From: Curvibacter sp.
Lineage (GTDB): Bacteria > Pseudomonadota > Gammaproteobacteria > Burkholderiales > Burkholderiaceae_C
DNA: 64,000 nt
NCBI GenBank assembly: GCA_020248905.1
Contig: JADCGR010000004.1
Location: forward strand, 62,001 to 126,000
Direction of reading: 5' to 3'
In this document: piece after piece, positions 57,655 to 64,000 of the stretch
Position numbering within the stretch: position 1 is the stretch's first letter
How the letters are laid out: every line of letters begins with the position of its first letter
Translations under genes and position numbers: made by a program
The notes under the pieces: model-generated
Databases searched by the model: none
The model's input: the letters and a program-made list of their open reading frames with translations, nothing else
What the model was told of the DNA's origin: nothing

Positions 57655-58467
57655 ATGAAAACCTACATCCTCACGGGTGCGTCTGATGGTATCGGTGCAG
57701 AGCTGGCACGCCAGATCGCACAGCGGCTGGGGCCCGAGGCCGGGCTCGTGCTGGCCGCCCGGCAGCAGGCCTTGCTGGAAGATGTGGCTGCCCAGTGCCG
57801 CCACCACGGCAGCGAGGTGCTCGTAGCTCCTACCGACGTCAGCGACCCGGCGCAGTGCCGCGCCCTCGTGCTGCGCGGCATCGAGCGGTTTGGCTGGCTT
57901 GATGCCCTGATTAACAATGCCGGCGTCTCGGCCCAGGCGCTTTTTGAAGAGGTACAGCCGGAGAACCTGGGCTGGTACGAGGCCCTGATGCGCGTGAACC
58001 TCTGGGGCTCCGTCTGGTGCACCCACGCGGCCCTGCCCCATCTGAAGGCGAGTAAGGGCCAGATCGTGGCCGTGTCTTCGCTGGCCGGCCTCGTGGGATT
58101 GCCCGGGCGCACCGCCTACAGCGCAAGCAAGTTTGCAATGACCGGATTTTTCGAGGCCCTGCGCGCGGAACTCAAAGCCGCAGGCGTGAGCGTGACGACC
58201 GCCTATCCCGGCGTCGTGGCCACCGAAATCCGCGACCGTGGCTACAACGCAGTGGGGCAACCGGCGGGCCGCAGCGGCCTGAAGGAAGACAAGTCCATGC
58301 CGGTCGCGGTGTGCGCCCGCCTTATCCTGGAGGGCATGGAGCGCCGCCGGCGTGAGGTCGTCATGACGCCTCAGGGCAAGCTGGGTCGCCTGCTCAAGCT
58401 CTTCGCCCCTGGTGTTGTCGAGAACATGGCGCTGGCCGCACTCAAGGACGAGGTCAGGCCCCGATGA
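57655..58467 (+). CDS. SDR family oxidoreductase
   Basis: 270-residue short-chain dehydrogenase/reductase. The cofactor motif is TGASDGIG (residues 7-14), with LINNAGVS at about residue 85 and the catalytic YSASK (YxxxK) at about residue 157. The HHGSEVLVAPTDVSDP segment points to NADP(H)-type classical SDRs, but the substrate is unknown. The stop overlaps the ATG of the methyltransferase, so the two are coexpressed. Confidence 0.92.
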   Translation: MKTYILTGASDGIGAELARQIAQRLGPEAGLVLAARQQALLEDVAAQCRHHGSEVLVAPTDVSDPAQCRALVLRGIERFGWLDALINNAGVSAQALFEEVQPENLGWYEALMRVNLWGSVWCTHAALPHLKASKGQIVAVSSLAGLVGLPGRTAYSASKFAMTGFFEALRAELKAAGVSVTTAYPGVVATEIRDRGYNAVGQPAGRSGLKEDKSMPVAVCARLILEGMERRRREVVMTPQGKLGRLLKLFAPGVVENMALAALKDEVRPR

Positions 58468-59033
58468 GCACCGTGCCACACGGCAGCGAGGCGCCCTCGG
58501 CCTGGGTGCAACGCTGGTCGCATCTGGTTCCGCCGCGCGGCCGGGTACTGGACGTGGCCTGCGGTCACGGACGCCATATGCGCTGGTTCGCGCAGCGCGG
58601 CCATCCTGTATGCGGCGTGGACTGTTCCCCGCAAGCCGTGAAAGCCAGCGCCGCCGTGGGCGAGGCCATCCTGGCCGACATCGAAAACGGCCCATGGCCG
58701 CTGCTGGATGAAGGGAAAGCGCACGTCTTTGACGCCGTGGTGGTCACCAACTACCTCTGGCGTCCGCTGCTGGCGACCCTAACCGCCAGCGTGGCGCCGG
58801 GTGGCGTGCTGATCTACGAGACCTTCGCGGCAGGCAACGAGACAGTGGGCAGGCCTTCGCGGCCGGACTTCCTGCTGCAGCCGGGCGAACTACTCAAGGT
58901 CTGCGCGGGTCTGCGCGTGATCGCCTACGAGGACGGAACGCTGTCCGCTCCCGAGCGATACGTGCAGCGCATCGCGGCCGTTCGTGAAGCCGAACTGTCC
59001 ACCGCCAGCCACCCCGCGCGTTATCCTCTCTAG
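58464..59033 (+). CDS. class I SAM-dependent methyltransferase
   Basis: 189-residue Rossmann-fold methyltransferase. Motif I is RVLDVACGHGRHMRWFAQRG (residues 27-46), then VCGVDCSPQAVKAS (acidic ribose contact), FDAVVVTNYLWRPLL (about residue 90) and APGGVLIYETFAAGNE. Short stand-alone proteins of this type resemble TehB-like methyltransferases; the acceptor is unknown. Start ATG 58464 overlaps the SDR stop, and the dapA promoter region follows. Confidence 0.88.
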   Translation: MSTVPHGSEAPSAWVQRWSHLVPPRGRVLDVACGHGRHMRWFAQRGHPVCGVDCSPQAVKASAAVGEAILADIENGPWPLLDEGKAHVFDAVVVTNYLWRPLLATLTASVAPGGVLIYETFAAGNETVGRPSRPDFLLQPGELLKVCAGLRVIAYEDGTLSAPERYVQRIAAVREAELSTASHPARYPL

Positions 59034-59105
59034 GCGGGCCGCGTCCGGTTGACCGGGGCGGCGCTCGTTAGAATCCATCATCCACTGAACTCATCCCCAC
59101 TGGAC

Positions 59106-60002
59106 ATGACTTCCCCCAACCGCCGGATCACCGGCAGCATCGTGGCCCTCGTCACCCCCCTGCACGAGGACGGCAACGTCGACTATCCCACGCTGCGCAG
59201 ACTCATTGACTGGCACATCGCCGAGGGCACGGACTGCATCGGCGTGGTCGGCACCACGGGCGAGTCACCCACCGTCAATGTTGAAGAACACTGCGAGATC
59301 ATCCGCGTGTCCGTCGATCAGGCCAAGGGTAAGGTGCCCATCATGGCGGGATGCGGCGCCAACTCCACGGCCGAGGCCATCGAACTCGCGAAGTTCGCCA
59401 AGAAGGTCGGCGCGGACTGCCAGCTGCAGGTCGTGCCCTACTACAACAAGCCCACCCAGGAGGGCCAGTACCTGCACTTCCGTTCAATAGCTGAGGCTGT
59501 TGGTGACCTGCCCATGGTGCTCTACAACGTGCCCGGCCGTACCGTGGCTGATATGGCTCACGACACCGTGCTGCGCCTGGCCCAGGTGCCGGGCATCGTC
59601 GGCATCAAGGAAGCCACGGGCAATATCGAGCGTGCGCAGTGGCTGATCCGCGAAGCACCCCGGGGTTTCGCTATCTACTCGGGCGACGACCCCACCGCTG
59701 TGGCCCTCATGCTCTGTGGAGGCCACGGCAACATCAGCGTTACGGCCAACGTTGCCCCGCTCGCGATGCACGAGCTCTGCGTAGCGGCCATGGCCGGCGA
59801 CGTGAAGCGCGCCATGGAGATCCAGTTCCAGCTCATGCCCCTGCACAAGCAGCTCTTCATCGAACCCAACCCCATCCCCGTGAAGTGGGCCCTGCAACGC
59901 ATGGGCAAGTGCGGCGGCACCCTGCGCCTGCCCATGACGCCGCTTACCCCCGCCAGCCAGCCCGCCGTCGAAGGCGCCCTGCGCGCCTGCGACCTGCTGT
60001 GA
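59106..60002 (+). CDS. dapA: 4-hydroxy-tetrahydrodipicolinate synthase
   Basis: 298-residue TIM-barrel aldolase condensing pyruvate with aspartate semialdehyde at the first step of the lysine/diaminopimelate branch. The Schiff-base lysine is K168 in [11 protein letters not shown], with Y140 and the YNVPGRT motif and the GTTGE loop (residues 50-54). A possible -10 (TAGAAT, 59069-59074) precedes it with no well-spaced -35. bamC follows after 13 bases, a common neighbour pair in proteobacteria. Confidence 0.96.
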   Translation: MTSPNRRITGSIVALVTPLHEDGNVDYPTLRRLIDWHIAEGTDCIGVVGTTGESPTVNVEEHCEIIRVSVDQAKGKVPIMAGCGANSTAEAIELAKFAKKVGADCQLQVVPYYNKPTQEGQYLHFRSIAEAVGDLPMVLYNVPGRTVADMAHDTVLRLAQVPGIVGIKEATGNIERAQWLIREAPRGFAIYSGDDPTAVALMLCGGHGNISVTANVAPLAMHELCVAAMAGDVKRAMEIQFQLMPLHKQLFIEPNPIPVKWALQRMGKCGGTLRLPMTPLTPASQPAVEGALRACDLL

Positions 60003-60015
60003 AAAGGATTTTCCG

Positions 60016-61101
60016 TTGAAGCTTGCATCGAAACTGGCCCTCACTGGCCTCACGCTGGCGCTGTGTGGCTGCTCCATCATGGAGACCGACAAGGTCGACT
60101 ACAAGTCCGCCGCCAAGGCGCCCCCGCTGTCCATCCCGCCGGATCTGACACAGCTGCCGCGCGACACTCGCTACACCACACCTGGCGCCGCCGTCAGTGC
60201 CTCCGGCTTCCTCAGCGCTAATCAGGCGCCCGGCAACGCCGTCGCTTCCACCTTCCCCGGGATCCGCATGGAAGGCCGGGGCAAGCAACGCTGGCTCGTC
60301 GTGGACCAAGCCCCCGAGAAGCTGTGGCCCGAGATCAAGGCCTTCTGGCAGGAAACAGGACTCACCCTGGTCAAGGACGACCCAGCGCTCGGCCTCATGG
60401 AAACCGACTGGGCCGAGAACCGCGCGAAGCTGCCGCAGGACTTCATCCGGCGCACCCTGGGCAAGATCCTGGATTCGCTGTACTCCACCAACACGCTGGA
60501 CAAGTACCGCACCCGGCTTGAGCGCACTGCATCGGGCGGGACCGAGATCTACATCACCCTGAGCGGCATGGAAGAGGTCTACCGCGACACAGGGCAGACG
60601 AAGACGGTGTGGACGAGCCGTGCGCCCGAACCGGATCTGGAAATCGAAATGCTGCGCCGCCTCATGCTCAAGCTCGGGGTACCGAGCCAGCAGGCAGCTC
60701 AGCTGGTGGCGAGCCCCGCAGCAGCGCCGCAGCCGACGTCCCGCATGGAGCAGCGTGGCGCGCAAACTGTGCTGCTGATCAACGAAGGCTTCGACCGCAG
60801 CTGGCGCCGCGTAGGCCTGAGCCTGGACCGCACAGGCTTTACCGTCGAGGACCGCGACCGCAGCCAGGGCGTGTACTTCGTGCGCTATGTGGAACCCAAG
60901 CCCCCGGGCGAGGCCGAGCCCGGTTTCTTCAGTCGCCTCTTCAGCGGCAGCCCCAAGGACCGCGCACCGCAGAAGTACCGGATCCAGGTTCGGGGCGAGA
61001 CCGAGCGCAGCACGGTGGCCATCCTCGACAGCGAGGGCCAGCCCGTGCTTGGCGAGCAGGCCCAGCGCATCCTCAAGGTGATTGACGAAGACCTGCGCTG
61101 A
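60016..61101 (+). CDS. bamC: outer membrane protein assembly factor BamC
   Basis: 361-residue lipoprotein of the BAM complex that inserts beta-barrel proteins in the outer membrane. TTG 60016 is the start, since the signal sequence MKLASKLALTGLTLALCGCS follows at once; C19 is the lipid-modified cysteine. A flexible N-terminal segment (APPLSIPPDLTQLPRDTRYT) typical of BamC precedes two helix-grip domains. Expression is linked to dapA, and a bidirectional terminator lies 32 bases after the stop. Confidence 0.9.
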   Translation: MKLASKLALTGLTLALCGCSIMETDKVDYKSAAKAPPLSIPPDLTQLPRDTRYTTPGAAVSASGFLSANQAPGNAVASTFPGIRMEGRGKQRWLVVDQAPEKLWPEIKAFWQETGLTLVKDDPALGLMETDWAENRAKLPQDFIRRTLGKILDSLYSTNTLDKYRTRLERTASGGTEIYITLSGMEEVYRDTGQTKTVWTSRAPEPDLEIEMLRRLMLKLGVPSQQAAQLVASPAAAPQPTSRMEQRGAQTVLLINEGFDRSWRRVGLSLDRTGFTVEDRDRSQGVYFVRYVEPKPPGEAEPGFFSRLFSGSPKDRAPQKYRIQVRGETERSTVAILDSEGQPVLGEQAQRILKVIDEDLR

Positions 61102-61132
61102 CCTATCCCCAGGGCAACCGGCGCCATCGGGC

Positions 61133-61164
61133 AAGAAAAAAGCCACCTTGCGGTGGCTTTTTTT
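61133..61164. terminator. bidirectional intrinsic terminator (bamC / lipoprotein)
   Basis: AGCCACC (61141-61147) and GGTGGCT (61152-61158) pair around TTGC, with an A-run on the left and a T-run on the right. It can therefore end bamC from the left and the convergent lipoprotein gene from the right. Confidence 0.88.
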
Positions 61165-61178
61165 CGATGGGACAAGAA

Positions 61179-61388
61179 TTACTTCTTGGCCGGCTCGGCA
61201 GCGGGGGCTGCGGGTGCAGCCGGAGCAGCGGCAGGAGCCGAGGCGTCAACGGCCGGGGCGGGGGCAGCGGCGGCAGGAGCAGCGGCAGGAGCGGCAGCCG
61301 GGGCGGGAGCAGCGGCTTCTTCCTTTTTGCCGCAAGCGGCCAGGGCAGCGGCGGCGATCACAGCAGCGAGAACGAGAGTCTTATTCAT
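61179..61388 (-). CDS. small Ala/Pro-rich lipoprotein
   Basis: 69-residue lipoprotein. The signal sequence MNKTLVLAAVIAAAALAAC ends in a lipobox, with C19 as the lipid-modified cysteine. After GKKEE the mature part is almost only alanine and proline and ends PAAEPAKK. Start ATG 61388 follows a CTCCC complement consistent with GGGAG as ribosome-binding site. Such low-complexity lipoproteins may span the periplasm or attach to the wall; the function is unknown. Confidence 0.75.
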   Translation of the reverse strand: MNKTLVLAAVIAAAALAACGKKEEAAAPAPAAAPAAAPAAAAPAPAVDASAPAAAPAAPAAPAAEPAKK

Positions 61389-61564
61389 AGGGAGTTGTCG
61401 ATGTGAAAGTTGAGACGGTTTCCGGAAATCACCGGCGCGGCAGGCCACACCGGGCTGGTGCGAGGGCACATGACCATCCACCAGGGTCGTCATTATAAAG
61501 CGATCACAGGGCCGAAACATGAAACCACCACGAGCGAAAATTTACACAGTACCCCCCGCACTCT

Positions 61565-62068
61565 TCACAGACCCAGAACCGAGGCGGGAAAGCCCGGACT
61601 GCTGTCGCGGTGGCACTCATCCAGCAGCTGGCGCAAGGCCACACGACGCGCAGCCTGGTGATCGCACAGCAGCACATCCTGCTTGGTATCGACCCGCTGC
61701 ATTACCCACGAGGGACCCCAGAACACGCTGGGGAACGACGACGCATCACTGCCGCGGCATGTGCGGCATTCAATGATGTGGTCCCAGGTCTGGCGCCAGA
61801 TCACGAAGCGCGCATGCCAGCGCGGCAGGCCCTCGTAGCCCATCGCCAGCATCACGAAACGGCGTCCGCTGCGCGACCAGTCCTGCAGCGCCTTCGCCAC
61901 CGCGCGCTCCCCCAGCGGCCAGTCAGCAAAACTGGCATCGCAGACGATGATTTCTCTCCAGCCTTCTCGGCCCGCAGTCAGCAGGGCATCACGCACCGCC
62001 TGCTGGAAGGCGGTGCGCCCCTGCAGTCGGCCCTGCGGCAAGGCCGTGGGGAGCGCCTCATTGCTCAT
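61565..62068 (-). CDS. conserved hypothetical protein downstream of roxA
   Basis: 167-residue soluble protein without a function I can name. It shows an alpha/beta pattern, with GREGWREIIVCDASFADWPL (about residue 35), ALQDWSRSGRRFVMLAMGYE (about 62) and RWHARFVIWRQTWDHIIECR (about 85), rich in tryptophan. The ATG 62068 overlaps the roxA stop by 11 bases, so it is translated from the same mRNA and may assist the oxygenase or share its control. The residues upstream of 62068 in this frame are antisense-like. Confidence 0.7.
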   Translation of the reverse strand: MSNEALPTALPQGRLQGRTAFQQAVRDALLTAGREGWREIIVCDASFADWPLGERAVAKALQDWSRSGRRFVMLAMGYEGLPRWHARFVIWRQTWDHIIECRTCRGSDASSFPSVFWGPSWVMQRVDTKQDVLLCDHQAARRVALRQLLDECHRDSSPGFPASVLGL

Positions 62069-63191
62069 GCGCCCAGCCATCCTCGCACCAGTCGCCAAGC
62101 AAGGCTCGCGCTTCGGCACTTGCCGCTGCTAGATCGGCGTCCGACAGACTGCGCGCATCGGCCAGCCTGCGCATCAGCACTGCATCGCGTCCCGCAGCGC
62201 GGTAGCTCTCACCGTTGATGTAGATGTGCTCGGCGTCGTAAAGCATGCGTGTGCGCCGGTCCAGTATCACGCCGTGGCGCGGGCGCAATCGCCGGCCTAG
62301 CTCAAACCAGACCTGCGGCTTGGGCTCGCTCAGGGCCTCACCCAGAGCACGGGTGAGCGCGAGGGGATCTCGCAGCACCTGCTGCACCGCCCGCCGCGCA
62401 AAGCGCTGCAACTCGGCCGGCAACGCAGCCGGACCCGCCACAGCGGCCCGACGTGGGTCGCGGTAGAAGTCCTCGCCCGCCGCGTCAACCGCGTCCTCGG
62501 CCAGGCGCTGCAGGAGATCTTGGGCCAGCTCGCCCGCCTTGGGCGAGCGAAAACCGATGGAGTAGGTCATGCACTCACCACCTTGGGCCACGCCATCGTG
62601 CGCGTAATGCGGTGGTAAGTAGAGCATGTCACCCGGCTCGAGCACGAACTCCTGTTCGGGCTGGAAGTTCGCGAGGATCTTGACCGGCAAGCCAGGCTTG
62701 AGGCTCAGGTCGTCCTGGCGGCCGATGCGCCAGCGGCGCCTGCCATCCGCCTGCAGCAGAAAGACGTCGTAGTCGTCGTAATGCGGCCCGACACCGCCCC
62801 CCTCGGTGGCATAGCTGATCATCAGATCGTCAAGCCGGGCATCGGGAATGAAACGGAAGCGGTTCATCAGCTCGTGTACCGCGTTGTCGTGCAGGTCCAC
62901 ACCCTGCACGAGCAGCGTCCACTCGGGTGTCTTGAACGATGGCAGCGAACGGCGCGCAAAAGGTCCGCTTTGTAGCCTCCAGTGTTCCCTGCGCCCCTGG
63001 CGCTGCAGCGTGACCAGACGCGACTCCACGTCCTCCCGCGCAGCCAGATTCACGAGCTCAATGCGTGAGAGCAGGGCCTGGAAGCCGGGAATGGCCTGGC
63101 GCACCAGCAGCGGCTTCTTGTGCCAGTAGCGGCGCATGAAGGTCTCCGGGCTGAGACCACCCAGCAGAGGCAAGGCTTGATTGATGTCCAT
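62058..63191 (-). CDS. JmjC/cupin ribosomal oxygenase (RoxA/YcfD-like)
   Basis: 377-residue 2-oxoglutarate/Fe(II) oxygenase resembling YcfD, which hydroxylates an arginine of ribosomal protein L16. The start MDINQALPLLGGLSPETFMR and YWHKKPLLVRQA are family-typical; the iron ligands are in VGPHYDDYDVFLLQADGRRR (about residue 136, H and D) and YLPPHYAHDGVAQGGECMTY (about residue 195, second H). A C-terminal winged-helix dimer part follows. ATG 63191 is chosen by similarity. L16 as target is inferred from the family. Confidence 0.88.
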   Translation of the reverse strand: MDINQALPLLGGLSPETFMRRYWHKKPLLVRQAIPGFQALLSRIELVNLAAREDVESRLVTLQRQGRREHWRLQSGPFARRSLPSFKTPEWTLLVQGVDLHDNAVHELMNRFRFIPDARLDDLMISYATEGGGVGPHYDDYDVFLLQADGRRRWRIGRQDDLSLKPGLPVKILANFQPEQEFVLEPGDMLYLPPHYAHDGVAQGGECMTYSIGFRSPKAGELAQDLLQRLAEDAVDAAGEDFYRDPRRAAVAGPAALPAELQRFARRAVQQVLRDPLALTRALGEALSEPKPQVWFELGRRLRPRHGVILDRRTRMLYDAEHIYINGESYRAAGRDAVLMRRLADARSLSDADLAAASAEARALLGDWCEDGWAHEQ

Positions 63192-63324
63192 GGGAAGAAA
63201 CTGTACTGGATGCGTGCGCAAGACTAACATCGGAACCGGCTTTGCCGGGCCGCTGGGAGTGCCCCTTGACGGGTAGCGGAGCGACAGGCAGTGCGCGCGG
63301 CTTGGGGGAAGCTATATTCCGCCT

Positions 63325-63819
63325 ATGGAAATCAATCACCAATGTGTGGTCGCGCTGACCTGGACGCTCACCGACACCCTCGGAGAAGAACTCGATGTGC
63401 TAGACGAGCCGGTCGAGTTCCTGATCGGCGGCAGCGATCTCTTCAGGAAGATCGAGGATGCCCTGCTGGGCCACGGTATTGGCGCGTCGGTAGCGCTGCA
63501 GCTCGAACCCGAGGAGGCCTTCGGCGACTACCAGGACCAGTTGCTCTTTCTGGAAAAGCGCGAACTCTTCCCCCTCGAGATCGAGGAAGGTCTGACCATC
63601 GAGGGCTCGGCCCTGCCCGCGGGCTGTAATACCGAAGCGCCCAAGGACGTGCTCTACACCATCACCGAGATCTACCCCGAGCATGTGGTGATCGACGGAA
63701 ACCACCCATTGGCGGGCATTGCGCTGCGCCTGCGTCTCAAGGTCGAAGCCGTGCGTGAGGCCACCGAAGATGAAATCAGAAGCAGGACGGCCGGCACAGG
63801 GTTCTTCCGGGTCCAGTAG
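63325..63819 (+). CDS. FKBP-type peptidyl-prolyl isomerase (SlyD-like)
   Basis: 164-residue FKBP-like chaperone/isomerase. The start MEINHQCVVALTWTLTDTLG replaces the usual SlyD opening but keeps the fold; FLIGGSDLFRKIEDALLGHG (about residue 32) is the FKBP segment, and residues 65-125 form the IF (insert-in-flap) domain. The histidine-rich nickel-binding tail of E. coli SlyD is missing, so a metal-storage role is unlikely. It has its own short upstream region and is divergent from roxA. Confidence 0.85.
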   Translation: MEINHQCVVALTWTLTDTLGEELDVLDEPVEFLIGGSDLFRKIEDALLGHGIGASVALQLEPEEAFGDYQDQLLFLEKRELFPLEIEEGLTIEGSALPAGCNTEAPKDVLYTITEIYPEHVVIDGNHPLAGIALRLRLKVEAVREATEDEIRSRTAGTGFFRVQ

Positions 63820-63917
63820 CACCCCCGATAAGGCTCACTGCGTGTAGCTGTCTTCCCCTCAACCGGGCAACCTCAGCGGCCCGGCGAAGCCGGTGACGCG
63901 GGGTTTCCCGCTCGGGG

Positions 63918-64000
63918 TCAGCTCTTTCCTGTAGAACCGTATCCGCCGACGCCGCGTTCAGTCGCGACAGGGAAGTCACTCACCACATTGAACCGGGCCC
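63918..64000 (-). CDS. dut: dUTP diphosphatase, 3' end
   Basis: Only the last 26 codons are inside the window, open at the right edge. They read ARFNVVSDFPVATERGVGGY then GSTGKS and stop at 63918-63920. The RG-x-GG-Y-GSTG pattern is motif V of trimeric dUTPases, which folds over the nucleotide; the preceding F-x-V-x-x-F is also typical. The identification rests on this short motif. Confidence 0.65.
   Translation of the reverse strand, partial: ARFNVVSDFPVATERGVGGYGSTGKS

Noticed and set aside
63776-63979. 67-codon minus-strand frame over the end of the SlyD-like gene
   Set aside because: It overlaps the SlyD-like gene and lies in a different frame from the dut 3' end, which has a recognisable motif.

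Overview
The window is a GC-rich, densely packed bacterial chromosome segment. Gene content points to a betaproteobacterium of the Burkholderiales, most likely the family Comamonadaceae: a Bug-type uptake receptor remnant, a PHA granule-region protein, DUF3579, murJ next to a SirB1-type gene, a parE / lytic transglycosylase / parC cluster, bamC after dapA, and an orphan ParA. The family call is my judgement from gene content and order; no database was searched. Most of the window is ordinary core genome. I found no CRISPR array, insertion sequence, rRNA, tRNA or prophage, and no convincing new multi-gene system.

Layout. 1-5.8 kb: 3' end of rpoD, a structured intergenic element, dnaE, trhO and the tail of a lost chemoreceptor. 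5.8-12.1 kb: a flavodoxin-family protein, pirin facing a LysR regulator across a clear palindrome, a renalase-like flavoprotein, gluQ, trmB and a pseudouridine synthase. 12.1-24 kb: a lipid/CoA region with a chimeric pseudogene, a ketothiolase, a frameshifted second thiolase, a broken TfoX-like gene, a TetR regulator, a PHA-related protein, two nitronate monooxygenase-type enzymes, a universal stress protein, an eptA stump, an acyl-CoA dehydrogenase and etfBA, which would carry electrons from acyl-CoA oxidation to the respiratory chain.

24-35 kb: a small-conductance channel, an HDAC-like deacetylase, moxR-DUF58, comEC, a wrecked HDOD gene, and mltB-tgpA on the opposite strand. moxR, DUF58, tgpA and mltB would read as one conventional operon if the intervening block were turned round. 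35-47 kb: ridA-like, a broken chemoreceptor, folK-pcnB-HAD-hda-AI-2E read leftward, purM, parA, a SirB1-like gene, murJ and rpsT. 47-64 kb: DUF3579, argD-argF, a cysteine-cluster protein, a flavin monooxygenase, parE-slt-parC, an MFS transporter with a tiny membrane protein, an SDR, a methyltransferase, dapA-bamC, an Ala/Pro-rich lipoprotein, a roxA-like ribosomal oxygenase, a SlyD-like isomerase and the 3' end of dut.

The most distinctive feature is gene decay: seven damaged genes lie in 64 kb among intact housekeeping genes. They are two chemoreceptors, an HDOD protein, a thiolase, a TfoX-domain protein, a Bug/exported-protein chimera and eptA. Most affect sensing, uptake or envelope modification, which would suit a lineage in a narrow or host-associated niche. 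That is inference, and single-base lesions could be sequencing errors. The best regulatory observations are a perfect CTG-N10-CAG palindrome between parE and an MFS gene, a T-N11-A palindrome between pirin and its LysR gene, and a terminator-like hairpin in the argD leader.
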